Below are positions 60,143-64,000 of a stretch of DNA of 64,000 nucleotides, one piece after another (position 1 is the stretch's first letter; every line of letters starts with the position of its first letter). This DNA comes from Pontiellaceae bacterium B1224. GTDB taxonomy: Bacteria > Verrucomicrobiota > Kiritimatiellia > Kiritimatiellales > Pontiellaceae. The stretch spans positions 62,001 through 126,000 of the forward strand of contig JAROBA010000011.1 in NCBI GenBank assembly GCA_029432815.1. The letters run 5' to 3'. Below the pieces are notes generated by a model. That model had not been told where the DNA came from. It ran no database searches and saw only the letters and a program-made list of their open reading frames with translations. Made by a program: the position numbers and the translations under genes.

Positions 60143-62749
60143 TCAGGCTTCCGTGATACTTAGTTGAATCGTTTGCCGGATATCATCCGACGCCGAACCA
60201 ATTTGCACTTCAAAAGCTCCCGTATCCACCACATAATCCCCTTTTTCTTCGTTCCAGTAGCGCAGGGCACTGGCAGGAAGATCTATTGTCACGGTTGAAA
60301 CGGCACCCCGAGCCAGACTTACGCGTTTAAAGGCGGCGAGCGAGTGGATCGGTTGGGGAACGTTTGATTCCAGATGGTGAACGTAGAGCTGAACCACTTC
60401 GTCGCCGTCAACCGAACCGCTGTTGGTCAGCTCAAATTGAACCTGAATCGTTCCTTCGACGGTCATGGTGTTGGCAGAAGCGCTCAGCGTTCCATAGCCA
60501 AACTGCGTGTAGCTCAGTCCATGGCCGAAGGCATAGAGCGGTTCGCCCTTAAAGTAGCGGTAGGTCCGGTTTTCCATTTTATAGTCATAGTAGTGGGGCA
60601 GTTCTTCCGTTGAGCGGTAAAAGGTGAGCGGAAGTTTTCCGGACGGGTTGCAGTCGCCGAAGAGAACGTTTGCAACCGCTGTGCCGGCCGCCTGTCCCGG
60701 ATACCATGCCTGCAGGATGGCCGGCAGGTTTTCAGCTTCCCACGGAAAGGCCATGGCACCGCCACTGCAGTTAATGAAGACCACCGGGGTTCCGGTGGCA
60801 TGCAACTGCTTGATCAGCTCATGTTGTACAGGAGGCAGTTCAATTGAGGTGCGGTCACCGCCGTTAAAGCCTTCCATCTTTACCGGCATCTCTTCGCCTT
60901 CCAACTCTCCGCTGATGCCGCCGAAGTAGAGAACCACATCAGCGTCAGCGGCAATATTGAGCGCTTCGGTAAAGGAGGAGGGGTCAATTTCCGGATTGTC
61001 TTTCGGCAGGGCCAACGGGCAGCCTTCGTCCACCAGAATCTCCACTTCGCCTTCCAGCGCATTTTTCAGGCCGTTCAGAAAGGTAACCGGAGCGGATGGA
61101 TCGCCATGATAGTTGCCGAGCAACGCTTCAACGGAGTCCGCATTCGAGCCGATCACAGCCACTTTCTTCAGCGCGGCCTTGTTGAGCGGCAGGATACCGT
61201 CGTTTTTCAGCAGCACCAACGATTCTTCCGTCGCCTTGAGCGCAACCGCCTGGTTTTCCGCAGAATCATTCTGATCCAAACCGATGGCCGTCCATGAAAC
61301 GTTATCCACCGGATCAAACATGCCCAGGCGGAAACGGGTGCGCAGCAGGCGGTGCAGAGCGAGGTCGATTTCTTCGTCGGAAACCAGTCCTTCTTTCCGG
61401 GCCGTCAGCAGACTGCCGAAAGTGACGCCGCAATCCAGGTCGCATCCGGCTTTAACCGCACCGGCCACCGCTTCTTCAGCGGTGTCCACAAAACGGTGGT
61501 GTGCATAAATACTGCGAATGGCGCCGCAGTCGGCCACCACATGGCCATCGAAGTTCCATTTGTCGCGCAGCAATTCGGTTAAGAGAAAATGGCTCGTGTT
61601 GCACGGTTTACCGTAGAGACTGTTGTACGCACCCATCACCGATTCCACCCCGGCTTCGCGGACGGCGGCTTCGAACTGCGGGAGATAGGTTTCGTACAGA
61701 TCGCGCTCGGTGATCTCCGAATCGAAGGAGCGGCGTCCCGGTTCGGGGCCGCTGTGGACCGCGTAATGTTTGGCGCAGGCGGCCACCTTCAGATAGGTGT
61801 CGTCGTCGCCCTGCAGGCCTTTGATAAATTCATTGCCCAGCTGCGTGGTCAGATACGGATCTTCGCCATAGGTTTCCTGGCCACGGCCCCAACGAGGATC
61901 GCGGAAAATATTAATGTTGGGCGACCACATGGTCAGCCCCTGATTCCGGTGGTAGGTGGATACTTTTCCCAGCGCATTGAATTTGGCGCGGGCTTCGTTG
62001 GAAATGGTGTCGGCAACCTGAAACATCAGATCGGTGTCCCACATCGCCGCCATGCCGGTGGCCTGCGGAAATACCGTGGCAAAGCCGTTGCGGGCCACAC
62101 CATGCAGGCATTCGTTCCAATAGTCATAACCCGGCACGTCCAACCGATCAATCTGCCCGGCTGCGTTCACCAGCTGATCAATCTTTTCTTTGAGCGACAT
62201 GCGGCGAATCAGATCGTCCACCCGTTTTTCCAGAGGTTGGCGGGGGTCGTTGTAAATAATCGGTTCATCCACTTGCGGAATAATGCGCGATTCCGGATCT
62301 ACGAAATCCGCCAGATCTTTTGCGAGCGCGTGTGCCACGACGACTCCACTCTCATCCTTAATCGTGATCGCATTGAATTTTGCTTCCTGGATCTTGCCCT
62401 CAAACTGAATGGCGATCGGTCCGCGCTGGGCATCGCCCAAATGCTCAACGGTTCCGGAAACTTGATACGGCCGTCTGAAACCGCCGGCTTCTTTTATGAG
62501 GTCCAATTCTTTGGCCAGTACTGTATTAAAGCACTGAATATCCATCACGCGCTGCCCTTCGCCATCGAGCATGCATTCAACGAAATCAATTTCAACCGTA
62601 TAGGTGCCCGGTTCCAGTCCCGGTGCCGAGGCAATAAAGGACGTTCCGGATATCTCTTCGACATAAACCTCGGGTTGGCTTTCATCAAATGCTCCCAACG
62701 ATTTGGAATGTTTGATGTCTCCGCTGAGTGTAAATTGAGCTTTTATCAT
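60143..62749 (-). CDS. Glycoside hydrolase family 3 enzyme with N-terminal malectin-like domain
   Basis: The 868-aa protein has no signal peptide. Residues about 1-140 look like a malectin/CBM-type beta-domain (PGTYTVEIDFVECMLDGEGQ). The GH3 N-terminal domain follows (LEKRVDDLIRRMSLKEKIDQ; WSPNINIFRDPRWGRGQETYG; CAKHYAVHSGPE), with the catalytic nucleophile Asp about 406 in HVVADCGAIRSIYAHH. The GH3 C-terminal domain (VAVIGSNADSVEALLGNYHG; GLSYTQFGYG) and the fibronectin-III-like domain (DGDEVVQLYVHHLESNVPQP) close it. GH3 enzymes release single sugars from non-reducing ends (beta-glucosidase, xylosidase or similar). Cytoplasmic location plus the symporter downstream fits final cleavage of imported oligosaccharides. 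Confidence 0.93.
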   Translation of the reverse strand: MIKAQFTLSGDIKHSKSLGAFDESQPEVYVEEISGTSFIASAPGLEPGTYTVEIDFVECMLDGEGQRVMDIQCFNTVLAKELDLIKEAGGFRRPYQVSGTVEHLGDAQRGPIAIQFEGKIQEAKFNAITIKDESGVVVAHALAKDLADFVDPESRIIPQVDEPIIYNDPRQPLEKRVDDLIRRMSLKEKIDQLVNAAGQIDRLDVPGYDYWNECLHGVARNGFATVFPQATGMAAMWDTDLMFQVADTISNEARAKFNALGKVSTYHRNQGLTMWSPNINIFRDPRWGRGQETYGEDPYLTTQLGNEFIKGLQGDDDTYLKVAACAKHYAVHSGPEPGRRSFDSEITERDLYETYLPQFEAAVREAGVESVMGAYNSLYGKPCNTSHFLLTELLRDKWNFDGHVVADCGAIRSIYAHHRFVDTAEEAVAGAVKAGCDLDCGVTFGSLLTARKEGLVSDEEIDLALHRLLRTRFRLGMFDPVDNVSWTAIGLDQNDSAENQAVALKATEESLVLLKNDGILPLNKAALKKVAVIGSNADSVEALLGNYHGDPSAPVTFLNGLKNALEGEVEILVDEGCPLALPKDNPEIDPSSFTEALNIAADADVVLYFGGISGELEGEEMPVKMEGFNGGDRTSIELPPVQHELIKQLHATGTPVVFINCSGGAMAFPWEAENLPAILQAWYPGQAAGTAVANVLFGDCNPSGKLPLTFYRSTEELPHYYDYKMENRTYRYFKGEPLYAFGHGLSYTQFGYGTLSASANTMTVEGTIQVQFELTNSGSVDGDEVVQLYVHHLESNVPQPIHSLAAFKRVSLARGAVSTVTIDLPASALRYWNEEKGDYVVDTGAFEVQIGSASDDIRQTIQLSITEA

Positions 62750-62874
62750 GATTTTATATCCATCGGTTTCCCGGTTACTTGATTCAAAAATTAGCCATTC
62801 ATAGACTCATAACAGCGCAGAATATACGAGTCCAGCTTAGGTTACATTGTTAATCTATATGAGTAAGGCACGTA

Positions 62875-63906
62875 TCAGCTTCCGTTTCGCGGAGGCAGGG
62901 TGGCACCATCCACCCACTGGCCGCTCACCAGTACTTGCCGAGGAATGGCGGGGATGCCCCGGTCGTGATCGCTGATAAGAGAAATGAGTATCAGCATCGC
63001 CACACGACCAACCTCTTCGAGATTCTGCATAATTCCGGCCGTGTCTGGATGACGCAGGACATTCTGGGTTGCGAGTCCAAAGTCATCAGGAAAGCGATAC
63101 GGGGTTCTGCTCAGTAGGTTATGAAAGTCGGTGAAATCTTCAAGAATGGCATCCGGTTTATTCTGTTCGATCCATTGGCAAAGGGCTTCCTTCTGCTTTT
63201 CTGGAGGAAATTTGTTCATAAAAAGCGGCGGAATAAACTCAGCGTCTGAATGGTTATGCTGCCCCCATGCAAAGCCGGGGTAAAAAAGACGTTCCTTATG
63301 CGTGTATCCAACAAAACCGATGCGTTTATAACCCAGTTCATTCATCTTGTTTGAAGCAAGGAGTCCATCGGCCGTCTGATTGGCAGTTACCAGATGCGCA
63401 TCGAGGTTGTGAACGCTTCGACTGAGTCGTACGATTGAATAGTTTGAGGCCTGCAGCTTTTCCCACTCGAGATAGGGATGATGTTCCGGTGGCAGCAACA
63501 GGCCCTTTACATTACGTGCATAAAGAATCTTTTCGACCTGTTCGAGCGTCTTTTTTTCGGTGAGGGAAAATTCTTCAATGCGATAACCAAACCGGTCTGC
63601 GCAGCTTTTAGCTCCCATCCAGTATAGATCGTATTCCGGATACTTTCTGCGCAATTCTTTGGGGGAGTCACCGACCGTGATCCAAGCCACAGCCCCCGCG
63701 AATTCCCGGGGTTTTGATTGCCAGCGGTAGTTTGCCAGCGCACTTACGGAAGGGTCAGGGCGATAGCCGAGCTCCTGTGCTTTCTCAAGAACTTTCGAGC
63801 GAATCTCTTCTGTAATTCGGGGATCATTGTGCAGCGCCCGCGAAACGGTCGAGGCGTTTACGCCAACGTGTTTAGCAATGTCTGCCTGTGATATCCGATG
63901 GGGCAT
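62875..63906 (-). CDS. LacI-family transcriptional regulator
   Basis: I chose MPHRISQADIAKHVGVNAST as the start (343 aa); AGGA lies 9 nt upstream. The helix-turn-helix is complete (QADIAKHVGVNASTVSRALH), followed by the hinge (KAQELGYRPDPSVSALANYR) and the sugar-binding domain (YKRIGFVGYTHKERLFYPGF; DDFGLATQNVLRHPDTAG). The closing block GIPAIPRQVLVSGQWVDGAT is shared with the window's other LacI proteins. It is the first gene of the lyase locus, 125 bp upstream of GH3 on the same strand. A large palindrome lies about 63 bp upstream of the start and may be its own operator. The ligand is probably a polymer breakdown product. Confidence 0.93.
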   Translation of the reverse strand: MPHRISQADIAKHVGVNASTVSRALHNDPRITEEIRSKVLEKAQELGYRPDPSVSALANYRWQSKPREFAGAVAWITVGDSPKELRRKYPEYDLYWMGAKSCADRFGYRIEEFSLTEKKTLEQVEKILYARNVKGLLLPPEHHPYLEWEKLQASNYSIVRLSRSVHNLDAHLVTANQTADGLLASNKMNELGYKRIGFVGYTHKERLFYPGFAWGQHNHSDAEFIPPLFMNKFPPEKQKEALCQWIEQNKPDAILEDFTDFHNLLSRTPYRFPDDFGLATQNVLRHPDTAGIMQNLEEVGRVAMLILISLISDHDRGIPAIPRQVLVSGQWVDGATLPPRNGS

Positions 63907-63968
63907 AGTTGTTATCCTTTCAAACTGAATGCGGGGGGTAAACATACGCATTTTAATATGAAATGCAA

Positions 63969-63992
63969 CGTAATGCATGTGCATGCATAACG
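63969..63992. promoter_or_regulatory. Large palindrome, candidate LacI operator
   Basis: A 24-bp palindrome matching itself at 20 positions; core arms ATGCAT (63973-63978 and 63983-63988) around GTGC, outer arms CGT / ACG. It lies about 63 bp upstream of the LacI start and resembles the element at 34181-34198. It could serve autoregulation or a divergent gene off the right edge. Confidence 0.55.
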
Positions 63993-64000
63993 GCCGCCGT

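Noticed and set aside
62228-62242. TTCCAG-AGG-TTGGCG in the GH3 gene
   Set aside because: Three mismatches, and the spacer does not clearly follow the pattern; left out of the count.
61589-62782. 397-aa plus-strand open frame
   Set aside because: Fully antisense to the GH3 gene, whose motifs are unambiguous; composition is that of a reverse-frame shadow.
1-64000. tRNA, rRNA, CRISPR array, transposase, integrase or phage genes
   Set aside because: Looked for on both strands by eye; none could be supported.

Overview
The window looks like chromosomal DNA of a marine polysaccharide-degrading member of the PVC superphylum. Kiritimatiellota (Pontiella-like) is my best guess. This is inferred from gene content: several formylglycine-type sulfatases, sialate-O-acetylesterase-like esterases, PEP-CTERM proteins, an SHD1-domain membrane protein, an ECF sigma factor with a membrane Ser/Thr kinase, very large secreted beta-proteins ending in an 'FYR/FYxIEAY'-type tail, and no SusC/SusD pair. 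No rRNA, tRNA, CRISPR array or insertion sequence was seen. Almost everything is on the minus strand; the exceptions are a PEP-CTERM gene and two LacI-type regulators.

Layout. 1-12 kb: a minus-strand carbohydrate block (sulfatase, alpha/beta-hydrolase, giant beta-helix protein, acetylesterase, pectate-lyase-like protein, unknown 777-aa secreted protein, truncated GH39). 12-18 kb: a multidomain esterase, preceded by the remnant of a gene related to the 777-aa protein, then two paralogous secreted proteins with different C-termini. 18-21 kb: sigma factor and kinase. 21-29 kb: a four-gene operon, sulfatase-esterase-esterase-sulfatase. 29-42 kb: a TonB-like SHD1 protein, three large beta-repeat secreted proteins, a PEP-CTERM protein and two LacI regulators. 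42-47 kb: a 1.6-kaa CotH/lamin-tail protein. 47-64 kb: a compact utilisation locus (LacI, GH3, sodium:solute symporter, twin heparinase-II/III-type lyases, twin small secreted proteins, ABC exporter).

How it may work: secreted lyases, sulfatases and esterases strip and depolymerise a sulfated, acetylated, uronic-acid-containing polysaccharide. The symporter imports small products and the GH3 enzyme, which lacks a signal peptide, finishes them inside the cell. LacI regulators would switch the blocks, and candidate operators are listed. The exact polysaccharide cannot be read from the sequence.

The most striking signal is not a gene. A 15-bp interrupted palindrome, TTCCAA-KGN-TTGGAA, recurs 26 times with two or fewer mismatches, 11 of them perfect, where about 0.004 perfect copies are expected by chance. 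It sits inside genes in all three reading frames and in intergenic DNA, and its 3-nt spacer always reads [T/G]-G-N in one orientation. I do not recognise it as a described element.
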